Shown here one piece after another: positions 46,506 through 55,208 of a DNA stretch of 64,000 bases. Below the pieces are notes generated by a model. It was not told where the DNA came from, ran no database searches, and worked only from the letters and a program-made list of their open reading frames with translations. Numbering within the stretch: the first letter of the stretch is position 1; each line of letters starts with the position of its first letter. Position numbers and translations under genes: made by a program. The stretch is from Thalassomonas viridans (GTDB lineage: Bacteria > Pseudomonadota > Gammaproteobacteria > Enterobacterales > Alteromonadaceae), in contig NZ_CP059733.1 of assembly GCF_000948985.2 (NCBI RefSeq), positions 930,001 to 994,000 of the forward strand. Reading direction: 5' to 3'.

Positions 46506-47031
46506 GTGCTGTAATACCTCTTGGTTTGTAATTTAAATATTCAAAGAAAGCTGGATCGCCTACTCGCTCCCGGGCTGCTAATTCTTTTTTGATAGTGCGA
46601 ACGGATACCCATCTGGAAGACCACACATATTCCTGATCCCCGTTAATTTCAATTACCCGGCACACATACTTAAGTTCATGCAATAGTGCCTCTATGGCCT
46701 GCTCTGGATCACTGCATCCATGTCGCAGTTCTGACCAGCGGAATACGGGATTTGCAGCTATGAAGTAAATCAGGGCTTCTCGTAACTCTGCGCCATATCG
46801 GCCAATGCCAAGTGCGTATAACACCAGTGCTCTAACTTCCACCATGTCGTATATAGTGATCACTGGAGGGCGGGTCACACCTGCCTCATTGAGGATCTGC
46901 TCTATGGATATTTTTTCGCCTTTCCTGTTGTTAACGATTCTCACCAATGCGGTGGTTAATTCCTTTTCCTTGTATCCATCAGGGTGCATTGATTTCTTTT
47001 GCTGCAAATGATTACTGATGTCGATAATCAT
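46495..47031 (-). CDS. Hypothetical protein, paralogue of the divergent neighbour
   Basis: 178 residues from ATG 47031 (CGGA five bases upstream); a longer frame to 47106 exists but would overlap the divergent gene. Recognisable conserved blocks shared with the gene at 47094-47588 are QILNEAGV / QILNESGV, SELRHGCSDPEQAIEALL / SELRYYFPADPEAEIFSNL, and KKELAARERVGDPAFFEYLN / KKKLAARDRVGSPEYLAYLS. The pattern, with a predicted helical centre and basic C-terminal part, could suit nucleic acid binding, but I know no family. It is the first of three coupled minus-strand genes. Confidence 0.65.
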   Translation of the reverse strand: MIIDISNHLQQKKSMHPDGYKEKELTTALVRIVNNRKGEKISIEQILNEAGVTRPPVITIYDMVEVRALVLYALGIGRYGAELREALIYFIAANPVFRWSELRHGCSDPEQAIEALLHELKYVCRVIEINGDQEYVWSSRWVSVRTIKKELAARERVGDPAFFEYLNYKPRGITAHEL

Positions 47032-47093
47032 ACGTATCCGATTAGAAAAAATACTATGTGTCCCTACCATACACCCAAGGAAGATACATAAAA

Positions 47094-47588
47094 TTGCATC
47101 AGACACTGATTACCAAACTAATAGGTATAGTCCGGCAGAAGCTCAAAGAGCAGCAACTTTTACCTGAGCACAACCAAACGACCATAATGCAGATCCTGAA
47201 TGAATCAGGGGTTGGTGGGATCGGATTTCAAGCTATGGCCGAGTTAAGGGCGGAAGTACTTGCAGGACTGGGGATAGGGTTATGTCCACCCGGAACACTT
47301 AGGCAAAACTTACAAGGTTTTCTCTTCGATTATGATGTGTTCCGGCCCTCAGAGCTACGCTATTACTTCCCGGCAGACCCAGAGGCTGAAATATTCAGTA
47401 ACCTGACTGAACTCGGTTATATCCTCAAAACACAGGTAGAGGAAGACGAACCGATCTGGCGACCTAAGCTTATGAGGCGTGATACCGTCAAAAAGAAATT
47501 AGCAGCTCGTGACAGGGTAGGAAGCCCTGAGTATCTGGCTTATTTATCTTACAGACCAATGCCCCCAAGTAAGTTAACTAAGCATTGA
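47094..47588 (+). CDS. Hypothetical protein, divergent paralogue
   Basis: 164 residues when started at TTG 47094, which has AAGGAAG about ten bases upstream; GTG 47058 gives 176 residues but lacks a ribosome site. It is clearly homologous to the 178-residue protein encoded on the other strand 62 bases away. The conserved C-terminal block KKKLAARDRVGSPEYLAYLS is the strongest match. Function unknown. The divergent arrangement from a short shared promoter region suggests the two are balanced or cross-regulated. Confidence 0.65.
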   Translation: MHQTLITKLIGIVRQKLKEQQLLPEHNQTTIMQILNESGVGGIGFQAMAELRAEVLAGLGIGLCPPGTLRQNLQGFLFDYDVFRPSELRYYFPADPEAEIFSNLTELGYILKTQVEEDEPIWRPKLMRRDTVKKKLAARDRVGSPEYLAYLSYRPMPPSKLTKH

Positions 47589-47798
47589 CGGCGGCTTAGT
47601 CTCCCGCCGGAAGCAAGGAGCATATAGAATCTAGACTTTTTCAACATTTCCTTTGCTGGATTCTATGGGAGTCATCAAGGATGATGATATATCTCTTTGG
47701 GTTTACTGCAAATGTCCTTTTTTAGGCACAAAAAAGGCAAGCATGACACTTACCCTAATTGCCCTTGGGTGAGACTGTTACTATGTTACAGCTTATTG

Positions 47799-48428
47799 TT
47801 ATGCTGCATTTGGATCTTCATATTCTTGTTGGCCGATATCACTGGCCATCAGCCAGACTAATAGGAAGGTTAACCCTAGTAATACGAATTTAACGTTTTC
47901 ATATTGATCATAGGCCAAAGTCCAAGAAGAGAAGAATTCAGCCACTGGCCCAGTAATGCCAAACTCGTCTAAATGTCGCAAGAAGTTTTCCACAAGTGCA
48001 ATCAAATCAACGACCATAAATAAAGACATCAAACTTGTGAGCGCCATTTCAGCATTATATTTATAAATGTGATCAGTGGGTTTACCTTGCGCTTCCAGTC
48101 TACCTCTTGTGAACGGAGCACGTAAAATCAGCAGGAAGAACAATACCAAGTCAACGATAAAATGTGTTGCAAAGATGATAGCATTCACCGCCATGCTACT
48201 TAATGTCTCACTTTTGGTAACAATGAAATTTTCAAAAATGAGCATCTCAGCCAAATAGACAATTAACAAGACCCCGCATACATGCACCACGTTTATATTG
48301 TCACGACTTTTCCACATAATCAGCAGCAAAGACGCACCTATTATCATATATACATGCAAATGATTTTGACTGACCATGGCATACACCACGCCCGCGAATA
48401 TTAAAGCCAACAGGCCTAATTTACCCAT
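47799..48428 (-). CDS. Multi-pass membrane protein of unknown function
   Basis: 209 residues with about six hydrophobic helices (for example LLALIFAGVVYAMV, MIIGASLLLIMW, VCGVLLIVYLAEMLIF, NAIIFATHFIVDLVLFFLLI, SLMSLFMVVDLIALV and FVLLGLTFLLVWLMAS). No transport or enzyme motif is visible. It is 34 bases downstream of the double-glycine-leader-like peptide gene on the same strand, so it may be its immunity protein or a receptor; this is inference from position only. Confidence 0.65.
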   Translation of the reverse strand: MGKLGLLALIFAGVVYAMVSQNHLHVYMIIGASLLLIMWKSRDNINVVHVCGVLLIVYLAEMLIFENFIVTKSETLSSMAVNAIIFATHFIVDLVLFFLLILRAPFTRGRLEAQGKPTDHIYKYNAEMALTSLMSLFMVVDLIALVENFLRHLDEFGITGPVAEFFSSWTLAYDQYENVKFVLLGLTFLLVWLMASDIGQQEYEDPNAA

Positions 48429-48462
48429 ACAAATTTAATTCCCTTATTTGACAAATGACCGG

Positions 48463-48705
48463 TTAAGGGTTCTTGTCTTCATCACTATTACTAAAACCAG
48501 AATAACTAATATCCCTTGCTTGAATGATTGGTGTTGCAGTTGCCACCTTCGGATCAACCCCCTTTTGTCCTGAGCTACCGCCTGTGATATTTTTTAGGTC
48601 TTCAGTTGTTAGGTTTTGCATGATCATCGGTTCCTTGTAGATTGATTCGTTTTTTGAGATGGTCTGTTTTTGGAGCTGCCCGATGGGCGTTAGGGTTTGT
48701 TTCAT
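48463..48705 (-). CDS. Small peptide with double-glycine-type leader
   Basis: 80 residues with a leader motif NLTTEDLKNITGG (residues 31-43), which resembles the LSxxELxxIxGG leaders of class II bacteriocins and peptide pheromones cut after GG. Cleavage there would release about 37 residues without Cys, rich in small and acidic residues (ending NSDEDKNP). It lies between an XRE regulator and a membrane protein, all on the minus strand. ATG 48705 aligns with the start of the related peptide at 48892. A shorter start at ATG 48627 or 48621, after AAGGAACCG, is also possible. No peptidase-containing exporter is present in the window. Confidence 0.65.
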   Translation of the reverse strand: MKQTLTPIGQLQKQTISKNESIYKEPMIMQNLTTEDLKNITGGSSGQKGVDPKVATATPIIQARDISYSGFSNSDEDKNP

Positions 48706-48738
48706 CGCTTAGAACTTTATTATTTAGGAAATTGCTGT

Positions 48739-48892
48739 TCAAGTGCTTTGAATCGTTAATGCTTGGGCCTTTGGCTTGACTCCCTTACCCCCCATTACTA
48801 TCGCCAGTAATGGCTTTCAAGTCATTAGCGGTCAGTGGGCCTAAGGTGGTTTTTCTTCTTTGAGACGCGCCGTTGATTGGGTTTGGTTTCAT
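48739..48892 (-). pseudogene. Second double-glycine-leader-like peptide, frameshifted in a G run
   Basis: From ATG 48892 (AAGGA eight bases upstream) the frame encodes 35 residues with PLTANDLKAITGDSNGG and stops at 48785. A run of six G (minus strand, 48788-48793) precedes the stop. With five G the frame would continue as KGVKPKAQALTIQST to a TGA at 48739-48741, giving a 50-residue peptide. That tail aligns with KGVDPKVATATPIIQ of the neighbouring peptide, so the intact ancestor was probably the longer form. The start lies inside the XRE gene, in a different frame. It could be a decayed gene, a phase-variable one, or a sequencing error. Confidence 0.65.
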
Positions 48893-49145
48893 CGTCCAGA
48901 TCCTTGTATTTATATTGAGCGAATTTATCTTTTAGGTGTTCAAATTGTGAAGTGAAGGGGGTAACGTCAAAGCCGCAAAACGCGCAGAGTTTTATAGAAT
49001 CGATCAAACCGATTTCAGTTTTCCCCGACTCGTAGTTTTCTAGCGTTGGCCTAGATTTACCAATGTGCTTTGCGCATTCTTCTGAGCTTCGATTTGACGC
49101 AAGTCTCATACGGCGTAAATCATCACCCTTTGGTAGGTAGAGCAT
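48825..49145 (-). CDS. XRE-family transcriptional regulator
   Basis: 106 residues. A Cro/C1-type helix-turn-helix is clear in residues about 9-60 (DLRRMRLASNRSSEECAKHI, then GKSRPTLENYESGKTEIG). The C-terminal tail is basic (QRRVSKKKNHLRPTDR) and overlaps the start of the small peptide gene. The ATG has AAGGGAAG six bases upstream. It probably controls the peptide and membrane protein genes downstream. It resembles stand-alone phage or toxin-antitoxin-type regulators, but I see no toxin partner. Confidence 0.85.
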   Translation of the reverse strand: MLYLPKGDDLRRMRLASNRSSEECAKHIGKSRPTLENYESGKTEIGLIDSIKLCAFCGFDVTPFTSQFEHLKDKFAQYKYKDLDDETKPNQRRVSKKKNHLRPTDR

Positions 49146-49603
49146 GTATTACTTCCCTTAAGTATTATTATTCCGTGTTGTACAGGGGGAATATATAGGA
49201 AATGTGGATTCCAAGCAACATATGACAAACGTGCCAGAGGCACGGAGAGCTGTCACAACTTGGATTTGGATGGTATAGAGGCCAGAATAGAGAAGCCGTG
49301 TTATATCAATGTACCGGGATCTAGAATTGGTTTGTAGAGGGGCAGGCGTGACCATCTCTATCTCACCCCAAGAGTTCTTGCTGCCGGGGACGGTGACGCA
49401 ATGCAATAATATTTTGTTTTTAATTGCTTTTCTGATTGATGGTTTGACCTAGTGGGCTTAGATAAGCTAGAAGACAAGGTTTAAACTTGCCTTTTTTCCG
49501 TGTTGGCAACAGTCAGGGCCGGTACATGCCATTTTGCTGCAATATAACTGGCCCGGAACCGGGGCTTTCAGTGTTTTTACTTAGGGGAAAAGTAAGCACC
49601 TGC
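49146..49603. other. Intergenic region upstream of the XRE gene
   Basis: About 460 bases. A minus-strand frame at 49158-49406 (82 codons) has no ribosome site and no recognisable features, so I leave it out. The stretch must hold the XRE promoter; I see no clear operator palindrome or repeat. Confidence 0.4.
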
Positions 49604-49798
49604 CTAATCGGCTTTGACTACGCTTAAGCTGTCGAATCTCTGATGTTTGCCGCAGTGATATATATCCCGGCCATGTTCGCCCTTATTGCGTTCAATATAG
49701 GTGACCAGGTATTTTCTTTCCTTATTAACGGTCAGGGAATAAGGCTTTATCGTTATCGTCGCATGATAAATATGGTCCCCGATATCAATTGCATGCAT
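49604..49798 (-). CDS. Small hypothetical protein
   Basis: 64 residues, beta-rich with a basic centre and a final HCGKHQRFDSLSVV segment. No family recognised. The call rests on an excellent ribosome site (AAGGAG eight bases before the ATG). It stands alone between the accessory block and degS. Confidence 0.6.
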   Translation of the reverse strand: MHAIDIGDHIYHATITIKPYSLTVNKERKYLVTYIERNKGEHGRDIYHCGKHQRFDSLSVVKAD

Positions 49799-50025
49799 TC
49801 TTGGCTCCTTCTAGTGTTCTATGACGATAAGTAATTGAAAAGACGACATCATTGCTTTGTTTGTTGCTGACTGGGGTAGGATACCAGTAAGGGGAAGTTC
49901 AGGACATTACCGGGCATTACAGCACATTGATTTTTGCCTTAAGCTGGAAATTTACTTTGTGTGCGGAAGGGGAAATCGCAGGCTTTGCCTGCCGGGAAGG
50001 TATTGTCGCCGGCAGGACAGAAGGC

Positions 50026-51093
50026 TTATTTATTCAGTAATTGGTTGTATTCTATGATAGTGACCGGGATATCCAGCTGGCGTTTCTGGCGGTAAACCTT
50101 GAATATCAAGCTGGTATTCGGTTTGGTTTCCGCCACTATGTCCAGGGCATGGGTGATGCTGTTGATCTGTTTGTTTCCTATCTGATAGACGATATCCCCC
50201 GGCAACAGGCCCGCCTGGTAGGCCGGGCTGCCCGGGGTTACTTGGTCTATGATAAAACCTTTGAATTCGTTGATATAGCGGTTGGCGACAACCCCGAGCC
50301 AGCCGCGGGTTACCCGGCCGTGAGAAATGATCTTCTGCATAACCTTTTTGGCCAGCTGGTAGGGCACGGCAAAAAATATCCCCTGAATATTGAGCTGGGG
50401 ATTGGAAAACTGGCGGGAATTGATGCCCACCAGATCGCCGTTGCTGTTGATTAACGCGCCGCCGGAATTACCTTCATTAATGGCGGCATCCATCTGCAGG
50501 AATTCCAGGTAGCTGGTATTACTCAGGCCGTTACGTCCGGTGGCGCTGATAATGCCCTGGGTCACGGTTTGTCCCAGGTTCAAAGGGTTGCCTATGGCCA
50601 ACACGACATCGCCGGCAAGGGAAGTTAAATCTTCTTTTTGCGGGATCACCGGCAGGTTGACCGCTTCCACTTTAAGTACGGCCAAATCGGTATAGATATC
50701 ATAACCTATGAGTTCGGCGGCGAATTGCTGGCCGTTTTGCAGCCAGACGGAGATCAGGTTGGCATTTTCTACCACATGGAAATTGGTCAGGATATAACCC
50801 TGGCTGTCCATGATCACCCCTGAGCCCAGGCGGACATTGCTGGTGGGGTATTCGCCATAAGTGGGTCTGCTCGGGATGTCCCGGGTGTAAATGTTCACTA
50901 CCGCAGGCCCGGCCCGGCTGACGGCTCTGGCATAGGAAAGCGCCGCCGGCTGCTGGTTTGGCTCAGGTATGATTTTCCATAAGGCCAGGGTATTGTTCCT
51001 AAGCTCGGGGATCAGCAATAAAAGGACAACGGCAAGCATGACACCATAACTTGCAGAGCGGATAACATATTGTAAAAAAGCGATGATTTGCAA
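50026..51093 (-). CDS. degS: Membrane-anchored site-1 serine protease DegS
   Basis: 355 residues. One N-terminal membrane helix (VMLAVVLLLLIPEL) anchors a trypsin-like protease with His in TNFHVVEN, Asp in YTDLAVLKV and Ser in NEGNSGGALIN, followed by a single PDZ domain (about 255-345). This layout, one helix and one PDZ, is that of DegS, which senses unfolded outer membrane proteins and cuts the anti-sigma factor RseA to start the sigma-E response. It lies downstream of degQ on the same strand, with a terminator-like hairpin between, as in other gammaproteobacteria. Confidence 0.93.
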   Translation of the reverse strand: MQIIAFLQYVIRSASYGVMLAVVLLLLIPELRNNTLALWKIIPEPNQQPAALSYARAVSRAGPAVVNIYTRDIPSRPTYGEYPTSNVRLGSGVIMDSQGYILTNFHVVENANLISVWLQNGQQFAAELIGYDIYTDLAVLKVEAVNLPVIPQKEDLTSLAGDVVLAIGNPLNLGQTVTQGIISATGRNGLSNTSYLEFLQMDAAINEGNSGGALINSNGDLVGINSRQFSNPQLNIQGIFFAVPYQLAKKVMQKIISHGRVTRGWLGVVANRYINEFKGFIIDQVTPGSPAYQAGLLPGDIVYQIGNKQINSITHALDIVAETKPNTSLIFKVYRQKRQLDIPVTIIEYNQLLNK

Positions 51094-51256
51094 AAGGGTA
51101 AGGCTATTCGTCCATTTTTCATAAGCCTATCACAGTTTACTCTGGCGGATAAAGTTTACCGGTATGATTGCCGCAAAATATTGGCTGTGATCTAAGGTTT
51201 TGGTGTCCGGGATATGGCAGGGAAGTTTTGTGCTGGGCGGAGCCTCCGGGCAGAGA

Positions 51257-51276
51257 AAAGGGCCTTGCGGCCCTTT
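51257..51276 (-). terminator. Terminator between degQ and degS
   Basis: Perfect 8-bp stem AAAGGGCC / GGCCCTTT with loop TTGC. Read on the minus strand it is followed by TCTCTG, and on the plus strand by GTCCTTTT, so it ends degQ transcription and may be bidirectional. Confidence 0.75.
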
Positions 51277-51353
51277 GTCCTTTTATGTTCAGGAGCAACG
51301 GTATGTTGCGGTGACATGGGTGCCAAAAAGCAACGATGTCTGCGATATAGCGG

Positions 51354-52703
51354 TTAACGTATCATCAGGTACAGCTGGCTGTTGCCGCGGATCACATTCA
51401 GCGCCATTACGCCTTTCGGGTTTTTCAGGTAGTTGCGCAATTCGGCAATGTTCTTGATGCGTTTGCGGTTGATGCCGTTGATGATATCGCCGGCTTTTAA
51501 GCCAATCAGCTGGGCCGGGCTGTCCCGCTGGATATCTTTAACCAGTACGCCGTGGCCTTCGCTGTTGTTTTCCAGATCGGCGCCTTCGAGCATTCTGTGG
51601 ATGCTGGCGGCTTCAACATTGGCGGTATCGGACTTCTTCAGTTTTACGGTAAATTCTTTCTCGTCGTCACCGCGGATCACGGTAATCTTGACTTTTTTAC
51701 CGGCGCCGATAGAGCCGATCTTGCCTTTTAATTCCTGGAAGGTTTTCACCGCTTTGCCGTTGACTTTAGTGATCACGTCTCCTGCCTTAATGCCGGCCTC
51801 TTCGGCGGCAGAATCAGGCGCTACCTGTTCGACAAAGCCCCCCTGGTTGGTTTCCAGCTCCATGGCCTTGGCGATATCGCCGTTGACGCTGCGTCCGGAT
51901 ACCCCAAGGATGCCGCGGCGCACTTCGCCAAATTCGATGATCTGTTTGGCCAGGTTGTTCATCATATTACTGGGAATGGCAAAACCTATACCGACATTGC
52001 CGCCGCCTGGGCCTATGATGGCGGTATTGATACCGATAAGTTCCCCGCGCAGGTTGACTAAGGCGCCGCCCGAGTTACCGCTGTTGATAGCGGCATCGGT
52101 TTGGATAAAGTCCTCGTAGTTTTCGATATTCAGGCCGCTGCGTCCCAGGGCGCTGACGATACCTGAGGTGACGGTTTGCCCTAAACCGAAGGGGTTGCCG
52201 ATAGCTACGGTAAAGTCGCCGATGCGCAGGTCGTCCGAGTCCGCCAGTTTGATTTCGGTGAGGTCATCGGCATCGATTTGCAATAAGGCAATATCGCTGG
52301 CCTTGTCCGAGCCTAACTTTTCCGCTTCTATCTGGCGGCCGTCTTTTAAGGTAACAACGATTTCATCGGCTTCGTCCACCACATGGTTGTTGGTGACGAT
52401 ATAACCCTTGTCGGCGTCAATAATAACCCCTGAGCCCAAAGCCTGGAAAGGGCGCTCCTGCGAGCGCTGGCGCGGGTTGCCAAAGAAAAATTTAAAGGCG
52501 TCCGGAACCCTTTGCTGGATCTCATGGGTGCCTTTGACGGAAATGCTAACGACGGCAGGTGTCGCCTTTTCCAGCATAGGCGCTAGAGAAGGCATGGTTT
52601 GGCCGCCGACGGCTAAAGGTAAATTGGCGTAAGCAGGTGCGCTGGAAAGGGCAAGGGTGCCCGAGAATAATGCTGCGCTGACTAGAATTGACAGTTTTTT
52701 CAT
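51354..52703 (-). CDS. degQ: Periplasmic serine protease DegQ/DegP (Do family)
   Basis: 449 residues with a cleavable signal peptide (LFSGTLALSSAPAYA). The catalytic triad is visible as TNNHVVDEAD (His), SDIALLQI (Asp) and NSGNSGGALVN (Ser). Two PDZ domains follow (about 255-345 and 360-445), the standard layout of DegP/DegQ. It degrades or refolds damaged envelope proteins in the periplasm. Length and the absence of a long Q-linker favour DegQ, but DegP cannot be excluded. Confidence 0.93.
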   Translation of the reverse strand: MKKLSILVSAALFSGTLALSSAPAYANLPLAVGGQTMPSLAPMLEKATPAVVSISVKGTHEIQQRVPDAFKFFFGNPRQRSQERPFQALGSGVIIDADKGYIVTNNHVVDEADEIVVTLKDGRQIEAEKLGSDKASDIALLQIDADDLTEIKLADSDDLRIGDFTVAIGNPFGLGQTVTSGIVSALGRSGLNIENYEDFIQTDAAINSGNSGGALVNLRGELIGINTAIIGPGGGNVGIGFAIPSNMMNNLAKQIIEFGEVRRGILGVSGRSVNGDIAKAMELETNQGGFVEQVAPDSAAEEAGIKAGDVITKVNGKAVKTFQELKGKIGSIGAGKKVKITVIRGDDEKEFTVKLKKSDTANVEAASIHRMLEGADLENNSEGHGVLVKDIQRDSPAQLIGLKAGDIINGINRKRIKNIAELRNYLKNPKGVMALNVIRGNSQLYLMIR

Positions 52704-52799
52704 ACTTAAGATCTATCCTTCAAAGAATTTAACATTTTTATCTCATCAAGTGAGTGACCCAATTATTGACCGAGCATAAAAGCGTTAGTTCGAAATTAC

Positions 52800-53255
52800 C
52801 TAATCGGCATTTGTAACACTTTGTTTCTTGTCGTCAAAAAGGCCGCTGGGATTGCCGGAGTAATCCAGTGGCGCTTCGGTGATCATTTCGTCGGCCTTTT
52901 CTTCCCTTTTCTGGTGGCGCAGGCTGGCGGTTTGCGCCAGTTGTTCCTGGGTTTCTTTGGAGAAAAACGGCATGGCTTCGGTTTCTGCCGGGGTCGCCTG
53001 CTGCAGCAATTTAGTGCTCTCCGCCATTTGCTTCATGGCCGTCTGGCAGGTGGCATGCATTTGTTCAAGTAATTTGCTTGAGTTGTCCAGATGTTCGGCG
53101 ACATCATTTTTATAGCGGGTTAACGCTTCTTCGTTCTGGTTTACCTGCTCGGTAAGCTTTTGATTTTCCTTGTTGGACTTGGAAAAGGTTTTGCCGATAA
53201 AAAAGCCGCCTAAAGCGCCGACCAGAAGTGAGATCAATCCTGTTATTAGAGTCAT
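52800..53255 (-). CDS. zapG: Cell-division protein ZapG (YhcB, DUF1043)
   Basis: 151 residues. One N-terminal membrane helix (LITGLISLLVGALGGFFIG) followed by a coiled coil (about 25-90) and a disordered acidic end (PLDYSGNPSGLF is typical of the family). YhcB/ZapG helps to coordinate division and envelope growth. It is divergent from zapE, with degQ on the other side, the usual gammaproteobacterial neighbourhood. Confidence 0.9.
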   Translation of the reverse strand: MTLITGLISLLVGALGGFFIGKTFSKSNKENQKLTEQVNQNEEALTRYKNDVAEHLDNSSKLLEQMHATCQTAMKQMAESTKLLQQATPAETEAMPFFSKETQEQLAQTASLRHQKREEKADEMITEAPLDYSGNPSGLFDDKKQSVTNAD

Positions 53256-53392
53256 GCTGTGTTACCTTCGATTGTATTCGTGGAGGAAATTGGTGAAAAT
53301 ATAAATTAATATACCGCGTCTACGTTAGCTATAAAACTGAATATGCTCTTAAATTTTATTTTTTCAAGCCGATGCTGCCAAAGGGTGATTAA

Positions 53393-54508
53393 ATGACGAA
53401 CCTTTCACCCATGGAAAAGTACCAAAGGGATCTGCAGCGGAATGACTTCCAGTACGATGCCGCCCAGGAAAATGCCGTCAAACATTTGCAGCGCCTGTAC
53501 GAGGACCTGCAAAACCGGCCTTTGCCGGTAAAGGGCTTTAAAAAGGTGCTTAACCGCTGGAAAAAAATCTACGGCAAACAGGATAATACCCAGATCAAGG
53601 GGCTTTATTTCTGGGGAGGTGTCGGCCGGGGCAAAACCTACCTGGTGGATACCTTCTACGACTGCCTGCCGTTTGAAAATAAAATGCGGGTTCATTTTCA
53701 TCGTTTTATGCACAGGGTGCACCAGGAGCTTAAGCAGCACAGCGGCCAGTCGGATCCGCTGAAGATCATCGCCGACCGCTTTGCCAAAGAAGTGTGCATC
53801 ATCTGTTTCGATGAGTTTTTTGTTTCCGATATTACCGACGCCATGATCCTAGGCGCCTTATTCGAAGAGCTGTTTGCCCGTAAGGTAACCCTGGTGGCAA
53901 CCTCCAACATTATCCCGGACGAACTTTACCGCAACGGTTTGCAGCGGGCGCGTTTTTTACCGGCCATAGCCCTGATCAATCAGCATACCGAAGTGGTGAA
54001 CGTCGACAGCGGGGTCGATTACCGCTTACGCACCCTGGAGCAGGCGGAAATTTACCACCATCCCCTGGATACCCAGGCCCAGCAGAACCTGAATCGTTAT
54101 TTCGAACAGCTTTCCTGCGAGCCGGGGGAGAAAGGGGCGGCGATTGAAGTCAATAACCGCATGCTGGAAACAATACAGGCTTCCGACGGGGTGGTGCATT
54201 TCGAATTTGCCCAGTTGTGCGAGACCGCCCGCAGTCAGACGGATTATATGGAAATCAGCCGCATGTACCATACCGTGCTGCTGGCCAATGTTACCCAGAT
54301 GGGACCGGAGCATGACGACAGCGCCCGGCGTTTTATCGCCCTGGTGGATGAGTTTTATGAGCGTAATGTCAAGCTGATCATGTCCGGGGAAGTGGCGCTG
54401 GAAAATCTCTACCGTGACGGACGCCTCAGTTTCGAATTTAAACGCTGTTTAAGCCGTTTGCTGGAAATGCAGTCCCATGATTATCTGGCAAAAGAGCATT
54501 TGCCTTAA
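53393..54508 (+). CDS. zapE: Cell-division ATPase ZapE (AFG1-like)
   Basis: 371 residues of the AFG1/YhcM P-loop ATPase family. Walker A lies in GLYFWGGVGRGKTYLVDTF and Walker B in VCIICFDEFFVSDITDA. ZapE acts on the Z-ring late in division. The family length (about 370) and the neighbours zapG, rplM and rpsI match the conserved arrangement. Confidence 0.95.
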   Translation: MTNLSPMEKYQRDLQRNDFQYDAAQENAVKHLQRLYEDLQNRPLPVKGFKKVLNRWKKIYGKQDNTQIKGLYFWGGVGRGKTYLVDTFYDCLPFENKMRVHFHRFMHRVHQELKQHSGQSDPLKIIADRFAKEVCIICFDEFFVSDITDAMILGALFEELFARKVTLVATSNIIPDELYRNGLQRARFLPAIALINQHTEVVNVDSGVDYRLRTLEQAEIYHHPLDTQAQQNLNRYFEQLSCEPGEKGAAIEVNNRMLETIQASDGVVHFEFAQLCETARSQTDYMEISRMYHTVLLANVTQMGPEHDDSARRFIALVDEFYERNVKLIMSGEVALENLYRDGRLSFEFKRCLSRLLEMQSHDYLAKEHLP

Positions 54509-54636
54509 GCCGAATACCTGCTTTGCCGGGCCATGATTTCATTCAGACGGCGTATTTGTCTTTAGCATTTGCCTCTAAATTAAGAAAAAATGCCGTTTGA
54601 ATGAAAATTATAGGTGATCTTTTGAGCCATCTCCTT

Positions 54637-54642
54637 TATAAT
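54637..54642 (+). promoter_or_regulatory. Likely -10 element of the rplM-rpsI promoter
   Basis: Perfect TATAAT, 135 bases before rplM; the -35 is weak. The leader that follows contains an imperfect inverted repeat with AGACC and GGTCT arms near 54685-54715, which could be a site for L13 autoregulation. That control is known for rplM-rpsI in E. coli, but the site here is only inferred. Confidence 0.5.
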
Positions 54643-54776
54643 CCTGCGCCTCCCTACGTTACAATTACCTGAAAAGGTACCAGACCGAGGCTACTCGAAG
54701 GGGTAACACCGGGTCTAACTGAACCGATGATCTATGGATTGTCATTGATGTAACATTTTTATATTGGGTTTTTTTA

Positions 54777-55205
54777 ATGAAAACTTTTGTAGCTAAACCA
54801 GAAAGCGTACAACGCGAATGGTTTGTAGTGGACGCTGAAGGTAAAACTTTAGGTCGTATCGCTACTGAAATTGCAAACCGTTTACGTGGTAAGCATAAGC
54901 CAGAATACACTCCTCACGTTGATACCGGCGATTACATCGTTGTTGTTAATGCTGAGAAAGTAAAAGTAACTGGTAACAAAGCGAAAGGTAAAATTTACTA
55001 CTCGCACACTGAATTCCCAGGTGGTCTGAAGCAAATCAGCTTTGAAAAGCTGATCGAAAAAGCACCTGAGCGTGTTATTGAATTCGCTGTTAAAGGCATG
55101 TTACCTAAAGGTCCTTTAGGCCGTGACATGTACCGTAAACTTAAAGTGTATGCTGGTCCTGAGCACAAGCATGCTGCACAACAACCACAAGTTTTGGAGC
55201 TGTAA
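54777..55205 (+). CDS. rplM: 50S ribosomal protein L13
   Basis: 142 residues, full length for the family, with characteristic segments [24 protein letters not shown] and [11 protein letters not shown]. It binds 23S rRNA early in large-subunit assembly. Codon usage differs from its neighbours in the way expected of highly expressed genes. It is followed by rpsI after three bases. Confidence 0.98.
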   Translation: MKTFVAKPESVQREWFVVDAEGKTLGRIATEIANRLRGKHKPEYTPHVDTGDYIVVVNAEKVKVTGNKAKGKIYYSHTEFPGGLKQISFEKLIEKAPERVIEFAVKGMLPKGPLGRDMYRKLKVYAGPEHKHAAQQPQVLEL

Positions 55206-55208
55206 CCA

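Noticed and set aside
49158..49406. Minus-strand 82-codon frame upstream of the XRE gene
   Set aside because: No ribosome site, odd composition and no recognisable features.
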